A stretch of DNA of 64,000 nt from the NCBI GenBank assembly GCA_934294885.1, contig CAKRAK010000004.1, positions 1 through 64,000 on the forward strand, given 5' to 3'. How positions within the stretch are numbered: position 1 is the stretch's first letter; each line of letters opens with the position of its first letter. The DNA is from an uncultured Lachnospiraceae bacterium (GTDB lineage Bacteria; Bacillota; Clostridia; Lachnospirales; Lachnospiraceae). The position numbers and the translations under genes are program-made. Below, one piece after another: positions 42,901 through 52,285 of the stretch. A model generated the notes under the pieces. That model ran no database searches. It was not told the origin of the DNA and saw only the letters and a list, made by a program, of their open reading frames with translations.

Positions 42901-43947
42901 CTACACAAACCTTTGGTATGGGTCAATGGCATAATCCGTGAAGCTTCCCATATTGGCATATACCGCTACCGCCATATCAAGAATCGGGAATAATGTCATG
43001 GCACCGGTACCCTCTCCAAGACACATCCTTCCGTGAATCATACCTTCTAATCCCATGGTTTTTAATGCAAGACTACTTGCCGGCTCCATAGAAACATGGG
43101 ATGCAAACAGGTAATCTGCCACTTCTTCATCCATATAATATGCTACAAGTCCCGCTACGACGGAAATCACTCCATCCATTACAACGGGAAGGTGCTCCTC
43201 CACTGCTCCTAAATATACGCCAACCATGGCAGCAATCTCAAAGCCTCCAAGCTCTGCTAAGACCTGTGTCGGTGCTGTCATTCCTTTATCCTTCACACGC
43301 CGTATGGCATCCTTTATTACCTTGCACTTTTTGTTGATTCCCTTTTCCGATAATCCCGCGCCCTTTCCAGTAACAAGAGCTGCATCTACATCTAAAAAAT
43401 ATGCCGCCAATGCACTGGTAGGGGTGGTATTTCCAATTCCCATCTCCCCGGTTGCAATAATCCGGTAACCCATAGTCTTTAATTCTTTTACCAAATCTTT
43501 ACCGGTGGCAATCCCCCGGTTACATTCTTCCAAGGTCATTGCCGGTTCTTTTGCCAAATTCTTTGTTCCTCTTGCAATCTTACGGTTAACGACAACGCCC
43601 TGCTTTAATTCCGTATCCGGATAATCTGTGGTATTCATTCCCATATCGATGGTAAATACATCCACTCCTGCAATGCCTGCCATAATATTTACACTGGATT
43701 GGTTTTTTGCAAAATTTTCCGCAACAATTTTTGTTACCTCCTGCCCGGTCTGGGTTACACCCTCATTCACAACACCGTGATCACCACATAGAACAAGAAG
43801 GGCTCTTTTCCCGATACAAGGCGGTGCCGCGCTTTTTTGAATTTCACAAAGCTTTACCACATATTCTTCCAACAATCCAAGACTGTCTATTGGTTTTGCA
43901 ATGGCATCCCAATGTGCCTTTGCCTGTTTTGAAATCTCAGTTTTCAT
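42901..43947 (-). CDS. cobT: Nicotinate-nucleotide-dimethylbenzimidazole phosphoribosyltransferase
   Basis: Makes alpha-ribazole phosphate (or an analogue with another base) for the lower ligand of cobalamin. The 348-residue protein carries KPIDSLGLLEEYVV-like N-terminus, LCGDHGVVNEGVTQTGQEVT, MGIGNTTPTSALAAYFL and the C-terminal CLGEGTGAMTLFPILDMA with the catalytic Glu. It overlaps cbiA by 11 bases, so the two are coupled. No dimethylbenzimidazole synthesis genes (bza) are seen in the window. Confidence 0.96.
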   Translation of the reverse strand: MKTEISKQAKAHWDAIAKPIDSLGLLEEYVVKLCEIQKSAAPPCIGKRALLVLCGDHGVVNEGVTQTGQEVTKIVAENFAKNQSSVNIMAGIAGVDVFTIDMGMNTTDYPDTELKQGVVVNRKIARGTKNLAKEPAMTLEECNRGIATGKDLVKELKTMGYRIIATGEMGIGNTTPTSALAAYFLDVDAALVTGKGAGLSEKGINKKCKVIKDAIRRVKDKGMTAPTQVLAELGGFEIAAMVGVYLGAVEEHLPVVMDGVISVVAGLVAYYMDEEVADYLFASHVSMEPASSLALKTMGLEGMIHGRMCLGEGTGAMTLFPILDMAVAVYANMGSFTDYAIDPYQRFV

Positions 43948-45325
43948 AACCGTTAACCTTTCTGCAAGCCTTTACAAATCCTGCTACCATATCCACATTG
44001 CTATAATAATAAAAATGAGGAAATCCCGCAAAAATATGTTCATTGTAAACCATACATTCATATGAACTATCCGGATTCATAGGTTTTACTGCCAGACAAT
44101 CTGTTCCATTATCCGTACAATCAAAATAATGAAATTCATGTCCTTTTATCACCAATGAAGCCTCCCCTAAAAATCCGCCATGCTTCATCGTGCACTGCAT
44201 ATATCCAAAACGTGACAATTTCTTTTTATGGTATCCTTGTCCCTCCAGTACACCTGCCATGGAATATACATTTCCTTCCATATCCTCCATGGCTTTTTGC
44301 AGATACAAAAAGCCTCCACATTCCGCAAGAAAATAGATTTTATCTGCGGCTGATTTTATAGACTGCAACATTGTTTTGTTACATGCCAGTTGTTCCACAT
44401 AATTTTCCGGATACCCTCCACCAAGGATTAATCCCTGTATACCCTCCGGCAAAATCTTATCATGCAAGGGTGAGAATGGTATCAGCTCTGCTCCCAGTTC
44501 CCTTAGCAAGGTTAGATTTTCCGAATAATAAAAAGAGAATGCTTCATCCATGGCAATACCGATTGGAACCGGCTTCAAACCGGCATTTTCCTCTATCAGT
44601 CTTCTGACTCGTTCCGGTTGTTTTCCCTGAATTACTCCCGCAGAACCTGCAATGGATAAAATCTGTTCCATATCAACGGTTTCTTCCATGACATCCGCTA
44701 TCTTTCCAATCCATGCATCAAATTCAGCAATTTCCTCCGGAGAAATCAGTCCCAGATGTCTGGATGGAACTGATAAATCCTTTAATTCCGGAAGATATCC
44801 CACAACCGGAACATGACAGTAATCTTCTATCACCTTGGCAATCCGCCGATAATATCCGGCAGATGTCCGGTTCAAAATAACCCCTGCAATATGACTGTCC
44901 GTTTTAAAGGTCTGTATTCCTTTTACCAACGCCGCTAATGTAACACTGGCACCCTTTCCGTCCAAAATGAGGATTACCGGGGTTTCCGTTACCCGGGAAA
45001 CCTCATAGGTACTGGCATTTACACTAACACCCCCCAGGCCATCATAATATCCCATCACACCTTCTATTACGGTAATATCCGATTCCTTGGCCTTTCGCTG
45101 TAGCAGATATCTTGTAGTCTCTTCGTCCGTAAAATAGGTATCCAGATTCCCGGAATCAATGTCGAACACCCTTCGATGGAACATCGGGTCAATATAATCC
45201 GGGCCGCATTTAAAGGACGCAACCTTCCTTCCCCGACGCTTTAATAATTCAATTATTCCACATGTAATCATTGTTTTTCCGCTGCCGCTTTTGGGTGCGG
45301 CAAGCAAAATTCTGCAATCAGCCAT
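43937..45325 (-). CDS. cbiA: Cobyrinate a,c-diamide synthase
   Basis: ATP- and glutamine-dependent amidation of cobyrinate at a and c. The 462-residue protein has the P-loop LLAAPKSGSGKTMITCGIIE, FKCGPDYIDPMFH, VEGVMGYYDG-like substrate region and a glutaminase domain with catalytic Cys in FLAECGGFLYLQ; GHEFHYFDC near the end is the CbiA signature. It starts three bases after cbiT and overlaps cobT. Confidence 0.96.
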   Translation of the reverse strand: MADCRILLAAPKSGSGKTMITCGIIELLKRRGRKVASFKCGPDYIDPMFHRRVFDIDSGNLDTYFTDEETTRYLLQRKAKESDITVIEGVMGYYDGLGGVSVNASTYEVSRVTETPVILILDGKGASVTLAALVKGIQTFKTDSHIAGVILNRTSAGYYRRIAKVIEDYCHVPVVGYLPELKDLSVPSRHLGLISPEEIAEFDAWIGKIADVMEETVDMEQILSIAGSAGVIQGKQPERVRRLIEENAGLKPVPIGIAMDEAFSFYYSENLTLLRELGAELIPFSPLHDKILPEGIQGLILGGGYPENYVEQLACNKTMLQSIKSAADKIYFLAECGGFLYLQKAMEDMEGNVYSMAGVLEGQGYHKKKLSRFGYMQCTMKHGGFLGEASLVIKGHEFHYFDCTDNGTDCLAVKPMNPDSSYECMVYNEHIFAGFPHFYYYSNVDMVAGFVKACRKVNGYEN

Positions 45326-45328
45326 ACT

Positions 45329-45922
45329 TTACTCTACCTCTTTAGCCGAAAATGACACAATGTAAACCGGATTTGTTCCCTGCATCATATGATAATCCAC
45401 AATCCTTCTAACCTCAGTAATCTGTGCCTGAATAATCTCCATATCTTCATATTCCGGATACTCCTCTGATAACTTCATGAGCTCCGATAAGGTCTCTAAG
45501 GTTACAGCATTCACCACAAAACGAGCCTTTGGATTTTTTTTCCGAACTGCCTTCACGATATCCATCAGTTTCCCACTGCTCCCGCCAATAAAAACATGGG
45601 TGGGAGCTTCCGGTTGTTCAAGACAGTCCGGTGCCGTTCCTTCTATTACCTCTACATTTTTCAGATTAAAATTATCTATATTTTTACGAATCAGTTCACA
45701 GCCCTCCGGTTTTCTTTCAATAGCATATACCTTTCCTTTGGGACATAAAAATGCCATCTCCACCGTAACGGAACCGGTTCCGGCTCCTATATCATATACC
45801 ACAGAATCCAGTTCCAGCTGCAGCTTTGCAACCGATAAAATCCGAATATTCATTTTTGTCATAGGAATCTGACCACGGATAAATTCCTCATCCCTGATTC
45901 CAAGCCCTTTATATTGATACAT
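45329..45922 (-). CDS. cbiT: Precorrin-6B C15-methyltransferase (decarboxylating)
   Basis: SAM-dependent methyltransferase for C-15 with loss of the C-12 acetate carboxyl. The 197-residue product has IRDEEFIRGQIPMTKMNIR at the N-terminus and the SAM motif VVYDIGAGTGSVTVEMA, then VIEGTAPDCL and FIGGSSGKLMDIV. It is a free-standing CbiT; its usual partner CbiE is fused to CbiJ in the next gene upstream. Spacing to both neighbours is under four bases. Confidence 0.95.
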   Translation of the reverse strand: MYQYKGLGIRDEEFIRGQIPMTKMNIRILSVAKLQLELDSVVYDIGAGTGSVTVEMAFLCPKGKVYAIERKPEGCELIRKNIDNFNLKNVEVIEGTAPDCLEQPEAPTHVFIGGSSGKLMDIVKAVRKKNPKARFVVNAVTLETLSELMKLSEEYPEYEDMEIIQAQITEVRRIVDYHMMQGTNPVYIVSFSAKEVE

Positions 45923-45923
45923 A

Positions 45924-47327
45924 TTATCCTCTTTCTATATATACAAGTGACAATGGCGGAAGCTCCTTCATCAAGAAATCCTTCCCACATCCCATCACAA
46001 TCTTCTCGTCCTCATAAGACAAACGGCTTCCCAATATCATCCGATACCCGGACTGTCCTTCCATAGCAATAACATCCTCACAGAGTCTGTGAAAGGAATC
46101 TCCGTCTCCTAACAGGACGCATGCCCTTTTCCCTGTTTCCAATATCTTAGTAATATCAAGCTCCCTTCCATGGCAGCTTGTGAAAACAACATCCTCCCAG
46201 GACACACCAATCTTATCCAGAAAATAAATCACAGAGGATATACCCGACACCGGTACGACTTCATATCCCTCCAGCATATCCTGTATATGCTTTGCTCCGG
46301 AATAAAATCCAATATCCCCGGAATAACAGATTGCAATGGATTGATACTGAGGATTTTCTTTAATATAAGCAACGATTTCCTCTTTCTTATAGCTGATCAG
46401 ACACGGTTTTTTTTCCTGTTTGAAAATCTCCAGCATACGTTTTGCCCCGATCAAAGCATCCGCATGCTTTAATATATCTCTCGCTTCCTTCGTAAGCAGA
46501 CTGTCCTTTCCAGGCCCCATGGAAACAAGATAAATTCTTGGTTTCCGAAGTGTCACATCATATTTTTTCTTCAAAAATTCCAAAACCTGCGACAGGCTTT
46601 TTTGCGGTACACTGCTTCTTTCGGAAGGTCTTCCAATAATCATCAGATGCATTCCAAGATGTATGGCAGCTTCACATTTTGCAGTATATCCACCAACACT
46701 TCCGGAGCTTTTTGTTACCAGCCATTTTGCCTGACTTTCCCGGAACATGACTTCATTTAACTCCATACTGAAAGGCCCCTGCATTGCAATGAGGTTCTTT
46801 CCATGAAAGCCTAAGCTGCTGCACTTTTCCAATACCTCCGGCGTGGATAAAACTCTTGCGACACACCGGTTTTGAAAATCGGGAATTTTTGTATACTGCT
46901 CTAATTCCTTGCTTCCGGTTGTAATAAAAATCTTTCCCTTCGTTCCGGACAATTGCTCTACCGCAGCCTCTACACTATCCGCAAAGCAAACATCCCTTGT
47001 GGTGATGGCGTCCGTATCATCTTCCCGAATCAACCGGATATAGGAAATATTTTTCTCATTACAGGCTGTCTGAATATTTTGTGTCACTTCAACCGCATAG
47101 GGATGTGTGGCATCAATGCAAAGCTCCGGTCGGAGATTCTCAAACAAACGAATCATTTCCTCACAATCCATTCTTCCAACAAGAACCTGTATATTATCTC
47201 CCTTGGGAATTAATGTTTTGGCATAATCCGTTGTCACACATATATGTAATTGTATATCTGTTCCCCGAAGTACTTCTGCTAACTGCCGCCCTTCAAGAGT
47301 TCCTCCAAAAATAACAATTTTCTTCAT
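45924..47327 (-). CDS. cbiJ/cbiE: CbiJ-CbiE fusion: precorrin-6A reductase plus precorrin-6B C5-methyltransferase
   Basis: Two-domain enzyme of 467 residues. Residues 1-255 are a CbiJ/CobK reductase (KKIVIFGGTLEGRQLAEVL, DATHPYAVEVTQNI, FITTGSKELE, AMQGPFSMELNEVMF). Residues from about 262 are a CbiE tetrapyrrole methyltransferase (YLVSMGPGKDSLLTKEA, CYSGDIGFYSGAKHI, SSVIYFLDKIG). Each half has full length and intact signatures, so this is a true fusion of successive steps, not a read-through error. Fusions of these two genes occur in other clostridia. Confidence 0.92.
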   Translation of the reverse strand: MKKIVIFGGTLEGRQLAEVLRGTDIQLHICVTTDYAKTLIPKGDNIQVLVGRMDCEEMIRLFENLRPELCIDATHPYAVEVTQNIQTACNEKNISYIRLIREDDTDAITTRDVCFADSVEAAVEQLSGTKGKIFITTGSKELEQYTKIPDFQNRCVARVLSTPEVLEKCSSLGFHGKNLIAMQGPFSMELNEVMFRESQAKWLVTKSSGSVGGYTAKCEAAIHLGMHLMIIGRPSERSSVPQKSLSQVLEFLKKKYDVTLRKPRIYLVSMGPGKDSLLTKEARDILKHADALIGAKRMLEIFKQEKKPCLISYKKEEIVAYIKENPQYQSIAICYSGDIGFYSGAKHIQDMLEGYEVVPVSGISSVIYFLDKIGVSWEDVVFTSCHGRELDITKILETGKRACVLLGDGDSFHRLCEDVIAMEGQSGYRMILGSRLSYEDEKIVMGCGKDFLMKELPPLSLVYIERG

Positions 47328-47330
47328 GAC

Positions 47331-48095
47331 TTATTTGCTTTCTGATTTCCCCTCCGATGCCAGATGATAGCCTCTCGGAGTTACCATTCTTCCTTTAATC
47401 TCCTTTGTACAGGAATTACCGATAAATACAGTAGTGAACATATCTACCTGTTCATCGGCAAGCTCCTTTAAAGTAAGAAGCCGACAACTCTCTCCCTGCC
47501 TTCCTATATTTTTGACATATCCGCAAACCGTTTTTTCCGATTTTTCTTCCAATAAAATGTGACACGCCCGTTGCAAATAATCTGCTCTTTTTTTGCTGGA
47601 AGGATTATAAAGGCAGATTACCATGTCGGACATTGCCGCACATTTTAACCGCAGTTCAATTTTTTTCCATGGTGTCAGCAGATCACTTAAACTGATAACC
47701 GCAAAATCATGTCCCAAGGGAGCACCTAAAACTGCCCCGCCGGATAATGCGGCTGTAACTCCGGGAACAATCTCAACCCCTACATCCTCATATTCTTCCC
47801 AAAGCTGCAGGATAATCCCTGCCATACCATATACACCGGCATCACCGCTACAGACCATGGCTGTCGTTTTCCCCATCACAGCCTGCCGGAAGGCAAGACG
47901 ACATCGTTCTTCCTCCCGCTTCATTCCGGTTACAATGTATTCTTTATCCGGAAAATGTTCCTTTAATAAATCCACATATACCGTATAGCCTGCAATGACA
48001 TCACAGGAATCCAGCACTTGGATTGCCGCCCCTGTCATTCCGCTATAATCTCCCGGCCCCATTCCAACTACATATAAACGTTTCATTCTTTGCAT
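47331..48095 (-). CDS. cbiH: Precorrin-3B C17-methyltransferase
   Basis: Ring-contracting methyltransferase of the anaerobic pathway. The 254-residue protein has RLYVVGMGPGDYSGMTGAA, VCSGDAGVYGMAGIILQL, EIVPGVTAALSGGAVLGAPL and YNPSSKKRADYL, matching CbiH. Two ATGs compete: the one at 48095 is two bases after AGGAG, the one at 48086 eleven bases after it; the latter gives MKRLYVVG. It precedes cbiJ-cbiE by three bases and follows palindrome copy E. Confidence 0.93.
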   Translation of the reverse strand: MQRMKRLYVVGMGPGDYSGMTGAAIQVLDSCDVIAGYTVYVDLLKEHFPDKEYIVTGMKREEERCRLAFRQAVMGKTTAMVCSGDAGVYGMAGIILQLWEEYEDVGVEIVPGVTAALSGGAVLGAPLGHDFAVISLSDLLTPWKKIELRLKCAAMSDMVICLYNPSSKKRADYLQRACHILLEEKSEKTVCGYVKNIGRQGESCRLLTLKELADEQVDMFTTVFIGNSCTKEIKGRMVTPRGYHLASEGKSESK

Positions 48096-48116
48096 ATCTC
48101 CTCGTTACTTAAGCCC

Positions 48117-48330
48117 GGCATTTGGGTTTTGTGTTTAATTCTTCTATCATTTGTGCAAATTTAATATATATAACGCAGGCACGCTTGCGCTTCATCCCCG
48201 CACAGCGGTACTAAACTCGGGATGCGCTAACGCTTTCCCTTGTTAAGTACCGGTGCGCTACAAGAGCCTGCTTATATATTATATTAAATTTGCACAAATT
48301 CATTGAAATGTTTCCGAAAACCCAAATGCC
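48117..48330 (-). repeat. Nested palindrome copy E (full, inverted, core 48175-48271)
   Basis: The outer arms are a perfect 14-bp inverted repeat (GGCATTTGGGTTTT, 48117-48130, against 48317-48330). The middle arms are the usual TTTGTGCAAATTTAATAT type. The 97-bp core reads in the opposite direction to copies B, C, D and F. It fills most of the gap between cbiG and cbiH. The remaining 72 bases before cbiG hold no gene; they do contain a second copy of a 12-mer, AAATGCCTCATT, that spans the element's right end (48324-48335) and the end of cbiG (48415-48426). Confidence 0.9.
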
Positions 48331-48402
48331 TCATTGTAGTCAATCCGAATCTATCTATGATAATGGTCACAATCCGTTTTCGTCACAGTTTCCGGAAGTT
48401 TC

Positions 48403-49509
48403 TCAAACTAACTTAAATGCCTCATTATACCGTCGTGCTACGGATATCGTTACACCGTCATAGGCGGTTTTCTTTACAAGAAGCCTGCCTCCGGCATCCT
48501 TACAAGCAGCCATGGCACTGCGTTCACACACATTATCAACCCCAGTTACGGAGCTTACAAAGGCAGAGGGCGTAAATGTACCTTCTACCGCCATTAATTC
48601 CTCCGATGAAAAGGTAACAAATGGTATGTTTTTTGCTGCACAAAACTCCTTTATGCCGGTTTCCTCTTTTTTGATATCAATACTTGCCACCTGACAAATT
48701 GCCGCTTCGTATAAATGATTCTCATGGAAACATTTTTTTACTGCTTCTACAATCTTTTCAAGGGGTGTATTCTTCTTACAGCCGATTCCTAAAATTAACA
48801 CCTTGGGAATGAGGCATAAGCAGTTTTTATGATGTATGTCCTTTTCTTCATAATCAATGGATACATTATACTCCGGAAGCGCGTCTGTGGCAAAACATTC
48901 TCCTGCCTCCTTTAATAAAAGCTCCGAAAGATGTTGCAGATCAGCCTCATCTTTTTCATTCCCGGACTTTATACCACTTTGTTCCAAAGGAGAAATATAG
49001 GAAAGCTTCTCTCCCTGTAAAATGGCTGCCGATATGTTCTTCGCAAGCTGCCAGTTTTCTATGGAAAGATGATAGGAACGGGCAAAGCTGTCTACAGAAA
49101 ACTTCCCCTCCACGTCAGTAGCTGTCGTTATAACCGGTGTTGCTCCTGTCAAACCGGCAATTTCCGATGCCAGTGCATTTGCTCCTCCCATATGTCCGGA
49201 TAACAAAGAAATGCAGAAATTTCCTCCTTCATCCATAACCAAAACAGCAGGATCTTTACCCTTATGCTGTATATATGGTGCAATGCTTCTTACTGCAATT
49301 CCGGTGGCACATAAAAACAAAACAGTATCCACCCTGTAAAACCATTCCCCGACAAACTCCGTAAGACCTTCCTTGAAAGACTCCTCCGGAAGTGCCTTGC
49401 ATTTTACAGCCGAAATGATTTCATAGTCCGAATTTTCCGCGAAGCAGTTCTCTATTTTTTTTGAGAAACGATATGAATTTTGACTACAGCTAATTATCAA
49501 TAATTTCAT
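48403..49509 (-). CDS. cbiG: Cobalt-precorrin-5A hydrolase
   Basis: Opens the lactone and expels the C-20 fragment as acetaldehyde. The 368-residue protein has LFLCATGIAVRSIAPYIQHK, then VMDEGGNFCISLLSGHMGGA with NALA next, the CbiG central signature, and a C-terminal domain starting ILGIGCKKNTPLEKI. It overlaps cbiF by four bases (ATGA), so the two are translationally coupled. Confidence 0.95.
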   Translation of the reverse strand: MKLLIISCSQNSYRFSKKIENCFAENSDYEIISAVKCKALPEESFKEGLTEFVGEWFYRVDTVLFLCATGIAVRSIAPYIQHKGKDPAVLVMDEGGNFCISLLSGHMGGANALASEIAGLTGATPVITTATDVEGKFSVDSFARSYHLSIENWQLAKNISAAILQGEKLSYISPLEQSGIKSGNEKDEADLQHLSELLLKEAGECFATDALPEYNVSIDYEEKDIHHKNCLCLIPKVLILGIGCKKNTPLEKIVEAVKKCFHENHLYEAAICQVASIDIKKEETGIKEFCAAKNIPFVTFSSEELMAVEGTFTPSAFVSSVTGVDNVCERSAMAACKDAGGRLLVKKTAYDGVTISVARRYNEAFKLV

Positions 49510-50264
49510 TCATGAATTCCTTTTCTAAATTCCGTGGTAAAGGTTTTGTCATACAGCTTGGATTTTTCATAAGAACTGTCCAACACAGCTCCCACAATAA
49601 TCAATGCCGTTTTATGAATTTCTTCTCTTTCCATCGTTTCCGGCAACTGTTTCAGAGTTGTTCTGATTATTTTTTCATCCGGCCAGGTTGCCTTATATAC
49701 AATGGCAACCGGGGTATCTTCATCATATCCCCCTGCCATCAAATCCCTTTTTACCTGAGCTGCTAAAGACGAGGACAAATACAATACCATAGTCGCCTTG
49801 TGCCCTGCCATACTGACAAGACTTTCCTTTTGCGGCACCTTTGTCCTTCCCTGTGCTCTTGTAATAATCACGCTTTGAGATACCTCCGGAAGGGTATATT
49901 CGACCCTCAAGGATGCCGCCGCACCAAACAAGGCACTGACACCGGGACACACATCATAAGGAATCTCTTGCAATTCCAATTCATCCATCTGTTCCTTAAT
50001 CGCACCAAAGATTGCAGGATCTCCCGTATGCAGACGCACCGTCATCTTTTGTTCCTTCTCCGCCTTAACCATGACAGCAATTACTTCCTCCAGTGTCATG
50101 CAAGCACTGTTATGAATCTCACAATCCTTCTTTGCGTATTCCAATAATTCCGGATTCACTAAAGAGCCGGCATAGATGATCACATCTGCCCGCTCTAATA
50201 ACTCCTTACCACGTACTGTAATTAAATCCTTTGCACCGGGACCTGCCCCTACAAAATGAACCAT
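49506..50264 (-). CDS. cbiF: Precorrin-4 C11-methyltransferase
   Basis: SAM-dependent methylation at C-11. The 252-residue protein shows MVHFVGAGPGAKDLITVRGK at the N-terminus, IYAGSLVNPELLEY, RLHTGDPAIFGAIKEQMDEL and CPGVSALFGAAASL, all hallmark CbiF/CobM motifs. It lies between cbiD and cbiG, with 105 bases to cbiD. Confidence 0.96.
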   Translation of the reverse strand: MVHFVGAGPGAKDLITVRGKELLERADVIIYAGSLVNPELLEYAKKDCEIHNSACMTLEEVIAVMVKAEKEQKMTVRLHTGDPAIFGAIKEQMDELELQEIPYDVCPGVSALFGAAASLRVEYTLPEVSQSVIITRAQGRTKVPQKESLVSMAGHKATMVLYLSSSLAAQVKRDLMAGGYDEDTPVAIVYKATWPDEKIIRTTLKQLPETMEREEIHKTALIIVGAVLDSSYEKSKLYDKTFTTEFRKGIHE

Positions 50265-50369
50265 TTCTATCTCCTCTATCTTACATTGATTTCCGTATGA
50301 TTAAATACACTCTATACCCTATATTCATTCCTTAAAAAGGAAAATCCGAACACAATAATCAAACACCGA

Positions 50370-51803
50370 TCATCTGTATTTTTCCAACAGTGTCCCGGCA
50401 TTCTCCGTCTGTCCCAGATATCCGAAGCTTTCTGAAAATAAAATCACTCCAAATTCCATCTTATCCTTAATCCGCAGCTGCATATGCTCCTGTATTTTTT
50501 TAAGAATACTCTGGATTACTCCTTCTCTTAAGTTCCATTCCTCTAACAGCTTAAGCATCTGTTCTGTATTCACACAACCCATAATCTTATCAGCCATTTC
50601 CTTCGTTCCGCCACAAAGCACCGTATGAACCGCCATAATTTCCCCTCTGGCATCTGCCACCTTGGAATGGGTATTCATAATCCCCGCTGCTAACTTGATT
50701 AATTTTCCGATATTGCCAACCAGTAAAAATGACTCCATACCATAAGAAATTGCCAGATCAATGGTATCCCCGATATAATTGCTGGACTTTACACTTTCCG
50801 ACAAATCCAGATTCAGATATTTTGATGCATAAACCTGTCCATAGTTTCCCGGTGTCACAAGTAAATTTTTGCATCCGGTATTCGACAGTTGCCGAATCTC
50901 TACCTCTATGGTATCTATAATCGCCTTTTCACTCATCGGTTCTAAAATTCCGCTCGTTCCCAATATGGAAATGCCCCCTTGAATGCCTAACTGTTCATTA
51001 AAGGTCTGCTTTGCAAGGGTCTCACCCTCCGGCACAATGATCGTAATTAAAAGAGCTCCATCATAATCCGAAACATCCAAAATGTCATGCAGCCCTTGAA
51101 ATATCATCTTCCTCGGTACCACATTAATGGCAGGCATACCAACCTTCTGTTCCAGACCCTCTTTGGTTACTCTTCCCACACCGGTTCCTCCGGCAAGGAA
51201 AACCTGACTGTCATATTCACTGATAAAAACATTGGATAACTCCTTGGCATCCCCGCATCCTATCTTTTCTACCCTTACATGAATATATGCCTGATTCGTA
51301 ACATCCGGGTCATCCCCACTGTTCTTTTTTACCCGGTACTCGCATGCAGTCTCAGAATCAAATACCTTCTCCACCGCCACATCCAAACGGATTCCCTTTG
51401 GCGTATCAATGGTAACATTGTTTTTCTCCATTCCCATTAACAAATCATAACAGCCTGCCACAGCTGCCACAGCACTACAGGTTCCGGTAGTAAAGCCTCT
51501 TCGCAGCTCCTTTTGATTTTTATGCACATATTCCGGTGCCTGCATCCGATCCTTTATCTTTAAAAACTGGCCGATGATCTCATCATAATGGTCTGCCATA
51601 TGGGGACGATTACAGTTTTTGCAATTTTTAATTCCTTTTTCCGTATACGAAAAATTACCGCCACATTCTTTACCTAACATATACAATGGGCAGTAACAAA
51701 AAAGGCAGTTGAAATCTTCTTCTGCCACCCCCTCATGACAGGGGAAATATTCACATTCTCTATTCTGAAAGAAAGCATAGTGCTTATCCTTTGGGTTACT
51801 CAT
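50370..51803 (-). CDS. cbiD: Cobalt-precorrin-5B C1-methyltransferase with N-terminal Cys-rich domain
   Basis: Methylates C-1 in the anaerobic pathway. The 477 residues are about 100 longer than ordinary CbiD. The extra N-terminus (1-90) has ten cysteines (ECEYFPCHEG, NCLFCYCPLYMLGKECGG, NCKNCNRPH), matching a cysteine-rich small domain that otherwise is encoded alone near cobalamin genes; it could hold a metal or Fe-S cluster. The CbiD part begins about residue 100 (LRRGFTTGTCSAVAAVAG) with later GKLIKLAAGIMNTHSK. It is the first cobalamin gene of this operon; no cobalamin riboswitch is apparent in the 77 bases upstream. Confidence 0.93.
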   Translation of the reverse strand: MSNPKDKHYAFFQNRECEYFPCHEGVAEEDFNCLFCYCPLYMLGKECGGNFSYTEKGIKNCKNCNRPHMADHYDEIIGQFLKIKDRMQAPEYVHKNQKELRRGFTTGTCSAVAAVAGCYDLLMGMEKNNVTIDTPKGIRLDVAVEKVFDSETACEYRVKKNSGDDPDVTNQAYIHVRVEKIGCGDAKELSNVFISEYDSQVFLAGGTGVGRVTKEGLEQKVGMPAINVVPRKMIFQGLHDILDVSDYDGALLITIIVPEGETLAKQTFNEQLGIQGGISILGTSGILEPMSEKAIIDTIEVEIRQLSNTGCKNLLVTPGNYGQVYASKYLNLDLSESVKSSNYIGDTIDLAISYGMESFLLVGNIGKLIKLAAGIMNTHSKVADARGEIMAVHTVLCGGTKEMADKIMGCVNTEQMLKLLEEWNLREGVIQSILKKIQEHMQLRIKDKMEFGVILFSESFGYLGQTENAGTLLEKYR

Positions 51804-51880
51804 AAAAATCTCCTAGCAATAAAATCCTCATTGACATAAGCAAATTCTTACTCTATCCTACCACAGTTTGCACCAAAATT

Positions 51881-52285
51881 CTATCCTTGTGTTTTACCAA
51901 ATAACTCATATATGATTACATCCCGCATACGCTCCATCATCTCCTCAAATGCCAGCTCATGAAAGATGTCCTTTCCTTCCGCACCGAGGACATAAAGCTT
52001 TAGCAAATCTGCTACCAGCGGAAAATTCACATCGGGGCGAACACCATCCATCCACTGCATAAACATGGCTCCGATTTCTGCTTCCTGACTGAGATTTAGT
52101 CTTGCCTGCTCCGGAAGTATCTCTAAAAGTCTCTTTTCATCCTCCGGCGTAAGACTTGGAAACACACTGTAATTTTCGTCAATCATAAATTTCAGATACG
52201 TTCTTGTCTCGTCAGGGCCTGCTTTTTCCTTTCCGTTCAAAGCCATTTTTATTAAATCGGGAACAAGCTTTCGGCGGTACATCAT
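51881..52285 (-). CDS. Small helical protein of unknown function
   Basis: 134 residues, soluble, acidic, mostly helical (YRRKLVPDLIKMALNGKEKA, LTPEDEKRLLEILPEQARLN, EMMERMRDVIIYELFG). No membrane segment or known motif is visible. It begins just upstream of cbiD on the same strand (77 bases), so it may lead that operon. The start region has no strong ribosome site, which lowers confidence in the exact start; two adjacent ATGs are present. I do not recognise the family. Confidence 0.65.
   Translation of the reverse strand: MMYRRKLVPDLIKMALNGKEKAGPDETRTYLKFMIDENYSVFPSLTPEDEKRLLEILPEQARLNLSQEAEIGAMFMQWMDGVRPDVNFPLVADLLKLYVLGAEGKDIFHELAFEEMMERMRDVIIYELFGKTQG

Noticed and set aside
51804..51880. 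Cobalamin riboswitch upstream of cbiD
   Set aside because: The gap is only 77 bases and lacks a B12-box-like sequence. None was seen before cobU either, although a model search would be needed to exclude a diverged form.
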